From the IMG/VR virus record IMGVR_UViG_3300018059_000261, positions 1 through 23,269 of that record: a stretch of 23,269 bases of DNA; one strand, 5' to 3'. Shown piece by piece: positions 15,073 through 20,287 of the stretch. The notes under the pieces are model-generated. The model did no database searches, was not told the origin of the DNA, and saw only the letters and a program-made list of their open reading frames with translations. How positions within the stretch are numbered: the stretch's first letter is position 1; the number at the start of each line of letters is the position of its first letter. The position numbers and the translations under genes were made by a program. Origin of the DNA: a virus.

Positions 15073-15104
15073 TCTACCCTGGTGTTGAGACCATGTGAAA
15101 CACT
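15060..15104 (-). repeat. Pair of 14-base direct repeats at the start of the 266-aa gene
   Basis: CCATGTGAGGCACT (15060-15073) and CCATGTGAAACACT (15091-15104) match at 12 of 14 positions and start 31 bases apart, about three helical turns. The first copy overlaps both candidate start codons of the 266-residue gene. The flanking DNA (15105-15130) is unusually A/T-rich for this window. They may be an operator pair or part of a leader RNA. Confidence 0.45.
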
Positions 15105-15151
15105 TTCTTTTGGGTGAATTTTTATTTTTCTGGACAGCCTAGGAAGATGAA

Positions 15152-15367
15152 CTACAGAAGCGGCATGCACTTCTTGCAGATCAGACACCGAATGAACGAA
15201 CCATCCGGCGATGATTCAAGCCTGAAGTCGTTGTGATACTGTGACGCTGAGACAATGACATGATCAGCCGCTGTGCGCAACAGCACTTCCGCATCATCAT
15301 CGAGTCCAAGTTCAAGTAACCCGATGTCAAGCTTCGACGGATCCATGCGAATCTTGAAGTCGGTCAT
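15152..15367 (-). CDS. Small hypothetical protein, 71 aa, C-terminal Cys cluster
   Basis: The start at 15367 gives an ATGA overlap with the SLOG-like gene; the frame is open to 15445, but the additional residues are encoded inside that gene. The protein begins MTDFKIRMDPSKLDIGLLEL, has an acidic middle and ends FIRCLICKKCMPLL, with cysteines spaced CxxCxxC. This could be a metal site lying very close to the C-terminus. No family recognised. It is the last gene before the 266-residue protein, with an A/T-rich 80-base gap between them. Confidence 0.6.
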   Translation of the reverse strand: MTDFKIRMDPSKLDIGLLELGLDDDAEVLLRTAADHVIVSASQYHNDFRLESSPDGSFIRCLICKKCMPLL

Positions 15368-15798
15368 GGATTGATGACGTGAAGCATGCGCAGCGGACTC
15401 GTCATCGGATTCAACTGCTTCTTCGCGAAGCGAATCGTCGCCCACGTTCCAGATCGAATGTCTTCGCCGATCGTCTTCGGACAGGCAAAGATGAGCTCAC
15501 TCACCATGACGATGTCCTCGTTGCGCTTCAGCGGTGGACGTGGATCACAGACGAAGTGTGACGGGGAGTAGGCACGCTGCTTGATGAGATCCGATGGATG
15601 CGAGACTACAATGAATCCGAGAGTGTGCGCCATGCGGGCGGCTTCATCATCAGCCCCGATACAGTCACCATGGTGAAAGACATGCCACCCCTGTCTGCTC
15701 GGGCGCATGCCGAACATCACCTTCCCGAGTTGCGCGAAGAGTTCTTCCTTCTGATTACTCGTCATCCCTTCGCGAGTGCCCGTGAATCCGATGATCAT
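15364..15798 (-). CDS. SLOG / DprA-like Rossmann nucleotide-binding protein
   Basis: The 144-residue protein starts MIIGFTGTREGMT, a glycine-rich first loop typical of SLOG (DprA/LOG-related) Rossmann proteins. HHGDCIGADD (42-51) forms the second signature, then VVSHP, a PPLKRNEDIV segment, and a RSGTWATIRFAKK helix start. Such proteins bind or cleave nucleotides, and related domains occur in DNA-uptake, base-metabolism and signalling systems. With the HTH::deoxyribosyltransferase-like gene this is a second predicted nucleotide-handling Rossmann protein. The start 15798 forms an ATGA overlap with the upstream stop; the frame extends eight residues further. Fold is fairly secure, substrate unknown. 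Confidence 0.72.
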   Translation of the reverse strand: MIIGFTGTREGMTSNQKEELFAQLGKVMFGMRPSRQGWHVFHHGDCIGADDEAARMAHTLGFIVVSHPSDLIKQRAYSPSHFVCDPRPPLKRNEDIVMVSELIFACPKTIGEDIRSGTWATIRFAKKQLNPMTSPLRMLHVINP

Positions 15799-16052
15799 CG
15801 TGTGCCCTGCTTCTTCAGCCATCGCGTCAGCCCATCACGAATCTCTGTCGCCTGCTTGACGTTGAGATGAGCCGATGATCCAGTGGCATTGTCCCGCAGC
15901 ACGCCACCTTTGATGAAGATCCAGACCTTGTCGAGTGGATCAGAGCTGCTTTCGACCACGCTGATGTCAGCCCCGTACGTATCCTCGAGTTTGATGAAGC
16001 AGGTGAAGCCACGATCGTTCGTGAAGAAATCACGCTTGATGCGTCGTGCCAT
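15795..16052 (-). CDS. Small hypothetical protein, 85 aa
   Basis: It begins MARRIKRDFFTNDRGFTCFI and has a strand-rich middle and a C-terminal helix (LNVKQATEIRDGLTRWLKKQG). This shape is common among small phage proteins, but I can assign no family. AGGAGG lies seven bases before the ATG, one of the best ribosome binding sites in the window. It is the first gene after the structured 180-base gap, so it may open a new transcription unit. A TGTCCA motif (16074-16079) lies 22 bases upstream of the start. Confidence 0.68.
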   Translation of the reverse strand: MARRIKRDFFTNDRGFTCFIKLEDTYGADISVVESSSDPLDKVWIFIKGGVLRDNATGSSAHLNVKQATEIRDGLTRWLKKQGTR

Positions 16053-16080
16053 TGATGTTCCTCCTGTGTCAGTTGTCCAA

Positions 16081-16155
16081 GCGGCGACCGAAGGTCGCTG
16101 CCCGCGCCAGCGGGCTTCTTCGTTTTCATCACTGCGCCGCTCGCTTTAGCGAGCG
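16081..16155. promoter_or_regulatory. Cluster of three perfect or near-perfect stem-loops in the intergenic gap
   Basis: Part of the 182-base gene-free gap 16053-16234. There are three helices. 16081-16101 has a GCGACC/GGTCGC core with loop GAA, extendable to 9 bp. 16100-16115 pairs GCCCGC with GCGGGC around loop GCCA and is followed on the plus strand by TTCTTCGTTTTC, so it is terminator-like in that direction. 16138-16155 pairs CGCTCGC with GCGAGCG around TTTA. On the minus strand they would form a structured leader for the 85-residue gene. Between 16168 and 16200 the gap also holds two G6 runs flanking CTATATGGATATAC, an imperfect A/T palindrome. A small RNA, a structured leader or a processing site are all possible. 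Confidence 0.5.
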
Positions 16156-16200
16156 AGAAGAGAAAGACTTAAGAGGGGGGCTATATGGATATACGGGGGG

Positions 16201-16235
16201 AGATTGAGACCGCATCGGGCAACTCAGTCTTTTTT
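16201..16235 (+). terminator. Intrinsic terminator, plus-strand orientation
   Basis: Plus-strand AGATTGAG pairs with CTCAGTCT (8 bp with one G-T wobble), with a smaller CCG/CGG helix in the loop, and is followed directly by a run of six T (16230-16235). It ends at the stop codon of the minus-strand uvsW-like gene. In the minus direction the T-run would precede the helix as A's and C's would follow, so it would not work that way. It would stop rightward transcripts that could otherwise run antisense into the helicase gene. Confidence 0.55.
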
Positions 16236-17725
16236 CATCCTTGATAACACTTGATGAGCTCGATCTTGTAGCCTTCGGACCGATACGCTTTCAGGCGTCC
16301 AGCACTGTGATCCAGCAAGCGTTCGTGCGTGGCATCCAGGAAGTCGTAGATGATCGATTGCACCTTGCCCTCCCTGGTCCGGGCATTGCGTCCAGCCTGC
16401 TGCTTGGCCTTGGTCGGACTCTCCATCCCACAGGCGTTGACGATAACATCGATCTCCGGGATGTTCACGCCTTCCTTGAGTACGGTGGTGATGAGTAGCG
16501 GGCGTTCAGCCTTGACAAACCGATGGAGGATCGCGAGCCGCTTGAACATCGGCTGCTCACCATGCAGGAACTGCGGGCTCCACACCGCCGTGCCAGCCAT
16601 GCTCTTCCCAAGATACTCGAGGAAATCCCCATGATCAACACGATCGACGAAGATCAAGACACGCTCCCCAGCCTCACAGTGCGCCTTGATGGTCTGATAC
16701 ATCGCCGTCGCTCGTGGTGGATAGTCACAGATCCCGCGCTCGTACAGGCCACCAGGCGTGAAGAATCCTGATGTCGAGATGTGTTCCAGTGCGTCTGGGG
16801 TCTTCTCGTAGCTGATCATCCTGACGGTGGTCGGCACCGAGAGTCCACGCTTGACCAATTCCTGTGTGGTGACACTGCTCTTCAGGACCGACCCGGTGAA
16901 GCCGATCAAGGTCATGTCCTTCACCTTGTCCCCACCCAGTGGCGTCGCTGAGAGCGCGTACTTATACAGCGCCCGCTTGGCCTCGGTGAAGACCTGCCCC
17001 CACTTCTTCCCCTTGAAGTGATGCCCCTCATCGACCATCACCATCTCGACGTCATCACGGAGCCAGCGCAGGAACGGATCATGCCTGGGGTCTGGTCCGT
17101 CGTGAGCGGCATCGATCCGCTTGACAATGCTCTGGACCATCCCGATCGTCAGCAGCGCTGGCTTGAATGTCCCCTCATCACGGATCTCGCCGACAGACAT
17201 GCCCGGCAGCATCTGCTTGACGTCCGCCGTGAACTGCCTGAACAGCTCCTTGGTCGGGACGATGTAGAGCGTGTTCACCCTCAGCCGTCGGATGATCTCC
17301 ATTGCGATGATCGACTTACCCGCGTTGACCGCCGCGAGAATGATCCCACGCCGCTTGAACAGACTCTCATCGACGATGTGTCCTTGATAGTCTCTGTTCG
17401 CATCTTCCGTGATGCCGATGAGCGGAGGAAGCTCAGGGATGCGCGGTGTAGGAATGATCACTCGTCGGTCGTCGACTGGATCCAGCTCAATCCCGCTGTC
17501 ATTCAGCAACGCCTGGACGTGATCGAGTAGCCCAGTAGCAAACCCGCCGTTGATCCCGAAGAATCTGATCTTACCGTCCCACAACCCCTGCCTGACCTGA
17601 GGAGAGAACCGGGCGCCCTTGATCGGAATCGCCATGGCGTCGTAAAGCATCGACTTCAACTCAGGGGAGAGATCAGGGATGCGACTCCGGATCGATCCTA
17701 CGATGACCTCGACCTTCTCAGCCAT
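16235..17725 (-). CDS. uvsW: UvsW-like SF2 DNA/RNA helicase
   Basis: The 496-residue protein matches the length of T4 UvsW (about 500). After an N-terminal domain (1-115; RFSPQVRQGLWDGKIRFF resembles the UvsW substrate-binding domain) come the SF2 motifs. Motif I is AAVNAGKS (131-138), motif II is DEGH (232-235), motif III is SATP (259-262). Motif V lies in TTVLKEGVNIPEIDVIV, and motif VI is QQAGRNAR. UvsW unwinds R-loops and branched DNA and moves Holliday junctions and stalled forks. It complements the UvsX/UvsY/gp32 set here. The ATG at 17725 has no clear Shine-Dalgarno sequence, and a 9-bp GC hairpin ends 14 bases before it. Confidence 0.88.
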   Translation of the reverse strand: MAEKVEVIVGSIRSRIPDLSPELKSMLYDAMAIPIKGARFSPQVRQGLWDGKIRFFGINGGFATGLLDHVQALLNDSGIELDPVDDRRVIIPTPRIPELPPLIGITEDANRDYQGHIVDESLFKRRGIILAAVNAGKSIIAMEIIRRLRVNTLYIVPTKELFRQFTADVKQMLPGMSVGEIRDEGTFKPALLTIGMVQSIVKRIDAAHDGPDPRHDPFLRWLRDDVEMVMVDEGHHFKGKKWGQVFTEAKRALYKYALSATPLGGDKVKDMTLIGFTGSVLKSSVTTQELVKRGLSVPTTVRMISYEKTPDALEHISTSGFFTPGGLYERGICDYPPRATAMYQTIKAHCEAGERVLIFVDRVDHGDFLEYLGKSMAGTAVWSPQFLHGEQPMFKRLAILHRFVKAERPLLITTVLKEGVNIPEIDVIVNACGMESPTKAKQQAGRNARTREGKVQSIIYDFLDATHERLLDHSAGRLKAYRSEGYKIELIKCYQG

Positions 17726-17738
17726 ACATGCAACGAGT

Positions 17739-17768
17739 GCGGGGGCGCTGAGTACAAGCCGCCCCCGC
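17739..17768 (-). promoter_or_regulatory. GC-rich 9-bp stem-loop just upstream of uvsW
   Basis: GCGGGGGCG (17739-17747) is perfectly complementary to CGCCCCCGC (17760-17768), with a 12-base loop. It fills most of the 54-base gap between the stop of the Lys-rich gene and the uvsW start. No T-run follows in either direction, so it is a poor intrinsic terminator. With no recognisable ribosome binding site at uvsW, the hairpin may modulate initiation or protect or process the RNA. Confidence 0.55.
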
Positions 17769-17779
17769 TTCGTCGTGCC

Positions 17780-18874
17780 CTACTTGCTCTTGCCCTTGGT
17801 GACCATCTCCAGCGCGGTCGGGGATGCCGTCCCGACCAGGCCATCCTTGTACTTGATGGCGACGCCGTTGGGGCCGCTGTAGCGCAGGACCTCACCGGTC
17901 TTGCCCTTCAGCTTGGGGTTCCGATCGCCGATGTACTTGACGATGCTGCCGAGCGGGATCTCCTTCTTCGCGTCGGTCAGCCCGCCCTTGCCGGTCTTGG
18001 CCGCCTTGGGAGTCACCGCCTTCTTGCTGCCCGCCTTCTTCGCGCCCTTCTTCTTGCTCATGTCCTCGGTCTCCTTCTCCGTGTCGTTGGTGGTTACTGG
18101 TTCCGGATCGGGCTCCGGGGTGACAACCGTCTTGCCACCCTTGCCCTTCTTGATAGCGTCGGACTCGGCCGCCACCTTGCCGCTCTTCTTCTTCTCGGGC
18201 TCCACCTTGGCGTCTTTCTTCTTTGCCTCGGCTGGCTTGGCCTTCTCTTGCGTCTCCTTCTCCGCGAGCAACCGCTTGCGGATCTCGCTCGGTGACTCGT
18301 CCTTCATGTCGTTAGCTCCTATTGTGTGGAGTGATTGAAGCCGCTTCCCTGTCTTGAGCGCCTCTCTGATCAGAACGATCGCCAGTTCGTTTGGGTGTTT
18401 CCCCCTCCCTTCAGTGTTGAGCAGCGTGTCGAGGGCGGCGATGTGATCCCGCCGCACTGTCGTCTCCACGTACTGCCCGGTCTTGGTCAGTGTCACCTTC
18501 TCGTACTCGTAGGCCAGCCGGTAAGCGAGAATCGAGACGAGATCCCCTGTCGCCGTGATGCCCCGGGTGGCGAGCAGATCCCGAAGCGTCTCCGCTGCCT
18601 GATCCTTCGCCCACTGCGTGAAGGCATAGACACTCGGCTCGCCGATCACCGTCTCGACTGGGACGCCGTACTTGTATCCCTTCTTGTTGATGACGACCGG
18701 GAGCTTCCACGCCTGCCAGCCCTCCATGTTGCTGCTGATGTTCTGCGTCGGGACGATGATGCAGTCCGATTCCAGCCATGCGTCCTTGTAGGTGACCCGG
18801 CCGGTGACGCCTGCGACTATTTCTTGAACGTACTTTTCCGCGATGTCATTGAGCCACGCCGGGATTCTCGCCAT
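17780..18874 (-). CDS. Three-part protein: unknown N-domain, Lys-rich linker, SH3/KOW-like C-domain
   Basis: The 364-residue protein has an unrecognised N-terminal domain (1-185), then SPSEIRKRLLAEKETQEK (about 193-210), a linker dominated by Lys, Ala, Glu and Pro with H1-like KKKGAKKAGSKKA blocks, and a compact C-domain (about 305-360: IPLGSIVKYIGDRNPKLKG, then GEVLRYSG) resembling small SH3/KOW beta-barrels. Two internal ATGs carry good ribosome binding sites: 18307 (AGGAG, 8 bases) and 18061 (AAGGAG, 9 bases). These would give in-frame 175- and 93-residue products. The EIRKRLLAE stretch recurs in the 173-residue protein upstream. A nucleoid- or RNA-binding role is inferred from composition. 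The start at 18874 has AAAGG almost touching the ATG and overlaps the HTH gene by 58 bases. Confidence 0.72.
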   Translation of the reverse strand: MARIPAWLNDIAEKYVQEIVAGVTGRVTYKDAWLESDCIIVPTQNISSNMEGWQAWKLPVVINKKGYKYGVPVETVIGEPSVYAFTQWAKDQAAETLRDLLATRGITATGDLVSILAYRLAYEYEKVTLTKTGQYVETTVRRDHIAALDTLLNTEGRGKHPNELAIVLIREALKTGKRLQSLHTIGANDMKDESPSEIRKRLLAEKETQEKAKPAEAKKKDAKVEPEKKKSGKVAAESDAIKKGKGGKTVVTPEPDPEPVTTNDTEKETEDMSKKKGAKKAGSKKAVTPKAAKTGKGGLTDAKKEIPLGSIVKYIGDRNPKLKGKTGEVLRYSGPNGVAIKYKDGLVGTASPTALEMVTKGKSK

Positions 18875-19098
18875 ACCTTTCGATGCAGCCGTTGCAGGGC
18901 TCGCGTGCGGCCACTGCGCCAGATCTTGGTGAGCTGCTTGTCATGCGTGATGACATGATACAACTGACTCCGCCGCATCCGCAGATCCTTCGCGGTCTTG
19001 GTCATGTTCCACTTGTTCCGGGTCAACACCTTCTTGATGAACATGACGCGGTGTCGCCGCATTTCCGTATCAAGTACTGTATGTGGGATTGCCCCCAC
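18817..19098 (-). CDS. Small Fis-type helix-turn-helix protein
   Basis: The 93-residue protein contains HRVMFIKKVLTRNKWNMTKT followed by AKDLRMRRSQLYHVI. This is the Fis/NtrC-type HTH in which N-x-T-K-T-A-x-x-L is the first helix and R-x-S-Q-L-Y the recognition helix. The C-terminus is very basic (RSGRTRALQRLHRKVWRESRR). It is probably a DNA-binding regulator or architectural protein. The start is uncertain: GTG 19098 has an AGAGAGGGG very close to it, while ATG 19062 or 19044 would give 81 or 75 residues with weaker sites. It ends inside the next gene. Inverted repeats TGTCCA/TGGACA lie about 80 bases upstream of its start. Confidence 0.68.
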   Translation of the reverse strand: MGAIPHTVLDTEMRRHRVMFIKKVLTRNKWNMTKTAKDLRMRRSQLYHVITHDKQLTKIWRSGRTRALQRLHRKVWRESRRGSMTSRKSTFKK

Positions 19099-19176
19099 CC
19101 CCTCTCTGTATGTTCAGCCCAGATGCCCACGTTCACCTGGTCTAACAACATCACTCTACATCACCGGCGTCAGCGA

Positions 19177-19196
19177 TGTCCAGAACAAAGTGGACA
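19177..19196. promoter_or_regulatory. Inverted repeat TGTCCA-N8-TGGACA (possible operator)
   Basis: A perfect 6-base inverted repeat lies in the 108-base gap between the 173-residue gene and the Fis-like gene. The same hexamers recur in opposite order (TGGACA-N6-TGTCCA) in the promoter region of the 173-residue gene at 19775-19792, so the two gaps flanking that gene share a motif. Read on the minus strand, the second arm could also serve as a weak -35 (TGGACA), but no good -10 follows. Confidence 0.5.
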
Positions 19197-19206
19197 CCCA
19201 GGATGT

Positions 19207-19728
19207 TCACTCACCAAGGATGCTGTTGATCGTCTCGAGTCCAACCAGGCTGACAAGTCGCTTGTACTTCAAGGCATCAGTGTTAACCCGGGCAATGTTC
19301 TGAATCTTTTTGATTGCTTCCTTTTTCTTGTCGGCATCAGCATGAACAGCGTCGACAGCCTCCTTGATTCTTGAATTGCTCTCAGCGAGCAAGCGACGGC
19401 GGATCTCTACCGGCGTCTCGGTCGGCGTCGTATAGGTAGCAACGCCAAGTGCCTTGCCCATCATCGACATCTGCTCTTCTTTCGGCCGTAACAGCATGAT
19501 CCAATTGCGGTGATTTAGACGCTTACAGACTCCAGCCTTGGCAATCAGGTGAATCCAAGAGATTGCCGTCTGATTGTCGAAGTTATTCACCGCTCCAAGC
19601 TTCTGCAAGACAGGAGCGTTGAACTTCCGCTTGCGCCCAGCAAGTACCTTGATGAACTGCAGACGAGCAGCTGTGATCTCCGACTTGTTCGGTTGACGCC
19701 GCGTCTTTGGTCCTACATCTTCTGTCAT
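19207..19728 (-). CDS. Hypothetical protein with possible winged-helix domain, 173 aa
   Basis: The first third is basic (MTEDVGPKTRRQPNKSEITA) and leads into a region that could be a winged helix (about 30-85: NAPVLQKLGAVNNFDNQTAI, then WIHLIAKAGVCKRL and NHRNWIMLL as the wing). TPVEIRRRLLAESNSRIKEA (about 103-122) resembles a stretch in the Lys-rich 364-residue protein. The C-terminal third is predicted helical and charged. I know no family for it. GGAGG lies seven bases before the ATG. It is the first gene behind the best promoter in the window and has TGGACA-type inverted repeats on both sides, which makes an autoregulating DNA-binding protein a reasonable guess. Confidence 0.62.
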   Translation of the reverse strand: MTEDVGPKTRRQPNKSEITAARLQFIKVLAGRKRKFNAPVLQKLGAVNNFDNQTAISWIHLIAKAGVCKRLNHRNWIMLLRPKEEQMSMMGKALGVATYTTPTETPVEIRRRLLAESNSRIKEAVDAVHADADKKKEAIKKIQNIARVNTDALKYKRLVSLVGLETINSILGE

Positions 19729-19756
19729 CGTGTTTCCTCCCCTTGAAAGTTAGATG

Positions 19757-19792
19757 CAACATCATCCTAGATTGTGGACAGTCACTTGTCCA
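19757..19792 (-). promoter_or_regulatory. Sigma-70-type promoter with overlapping inverted repeat
   Basis: On the minus strand, TGGACA (-35, 19792-19787), a 17-base spacer and TAGGAT (-10, 19769-19764) give a good match to TTGACA-N17-TATAAT. A T-run lies just upstream. Predicted transcription would start near 19757, leaving about 29 bases before the ATG at 19728. The -35 and spacer are covered by the inverted repeat TGGACA-N6-TGTCCA (19775-19792), so a protein bound there would block RNA polymerase. Confidence 0.6.
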
Positions 19793-19838
19793 TAAAAAAA
19801 GGATAGAGCACAGGACTTTTTTGTCACACTGCCCCTGT

Positions 19839-20045
19839 TCACTTCCGCTGACTGATCTGGTAGGTCAACTCATCGACCGCCGCCTGCCCAGCCTTCTGCA
19901 TCTCCACCGGTGTCGGGATAAAGACTGTCTTTGTCTCGATCGGCAGAATTACACCGCCGAGATCTCCGGCCACAATGTCGGACTTCAGCCGAACCTCCAG
20001 GTACAGCTTCTCGATTGGATCCCCTTCCTTGTAGTGAATCGTCAC
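19839..20045 (-). CDS. Small hypothetical protein, 68 aa, GTG start
   Basis: This begins with GTG in a GTGA overlap with the preceding stop and has an unusually complete ribosome binding site, GGAGGTGATCA, encoded in the end of the upstream gene. The protein starts MTIHYKEGDPIEKLYLEVRL and is beta-rich with an IPTPVEMQKAGQAAVDELT helix at the end. No family recognised. After its stop there is a 110-base gap containing A- and T-runs (AAAAAAG...CTTTTTTT on the minus strand), a weak terminator candidate, then the promoter of the 173-residue gene. Confidence 0.65.
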   Translation of the reverse strand: MTIHYKEGDPIEKLYLEVRLKSDIVAGDLGGVILPIETKTVFIPTPVEMQKAGQAAVDELTYQISQRK

Positions 20046-20263
20046 TGATCACCTCCACGGGCAATCTGACGCGTCTGTACAACTACATCCAACTTCGACA
20101 CCAGCGCCTCCTGCCTGAAGTACTGCTGTTCTTTTGTGAGGCTCTCGTCGTCTGCGAGCGTTGTGAGGATTCCAGCCTCACGCAGTGCCTTGATGAGTAT
20201 CAACGCCACTGTCGATTTCCCTGAGCCCACCAGCCCTGATACTGTTACCGTGATCTGAGGCAT
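20042..20263 (-). CDS. Mini P-loop NTPase-like protein, 73 aa
   Basis: MPQITVTVSGLVGSGKSTVA contains a full Walker A (GLVGSGKS) as in small nucleotide or APS-type kinases, followed by a helix (LILIKALREAG) and a DDESL segment. The protein ends after 73 residues, so no Walker B or catalytic half is present. It could be a truncated kinase or a small nucleotide-binding partner, perhaps of the AAA+ protein encoded just before it. The ATG at 20263 has AGGAG seven bases upstream; a TTG one codon earlier is less likely. Confidence 0.65.
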   Translation of the reverse strand: MPQITVTVSGLVGSGKSTVALILIKALREAGILTTLADDESLTKEQQYFRQEALVSKLDVVVQTRQIARGGDQ

Positions 20264-20287
20264 CAACCTTCTCCTATGCTTTGAATT

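Noticed and set aside
15827-16132. 101-codon minus-strand frame running from the structured gap into the 85-aa gene
   Set aside because: It begins within stem-loops, has no ribosome binding site and competes with the 85-aa gene, which has AGGAGG at ideal spacing.
19024-19137. Possible 37-aa GTG frame (VNVGIWAEHTERGWGQ...) before the Fis-like gene
   Set aside because: It has an AGGTGA upstream but overlaps the start region of the HTH gene in another frame and its end turns into a Ser/Arg/Cys shadow; evidence too thin.
19780-19825. Minus-strand terminator after the 68-aa gene (A6G...CT7)
   Set aside because: The helix would be only A-U pairs around a long unpaired loop; recorded in the gene entry as weak but not listed as a feature.
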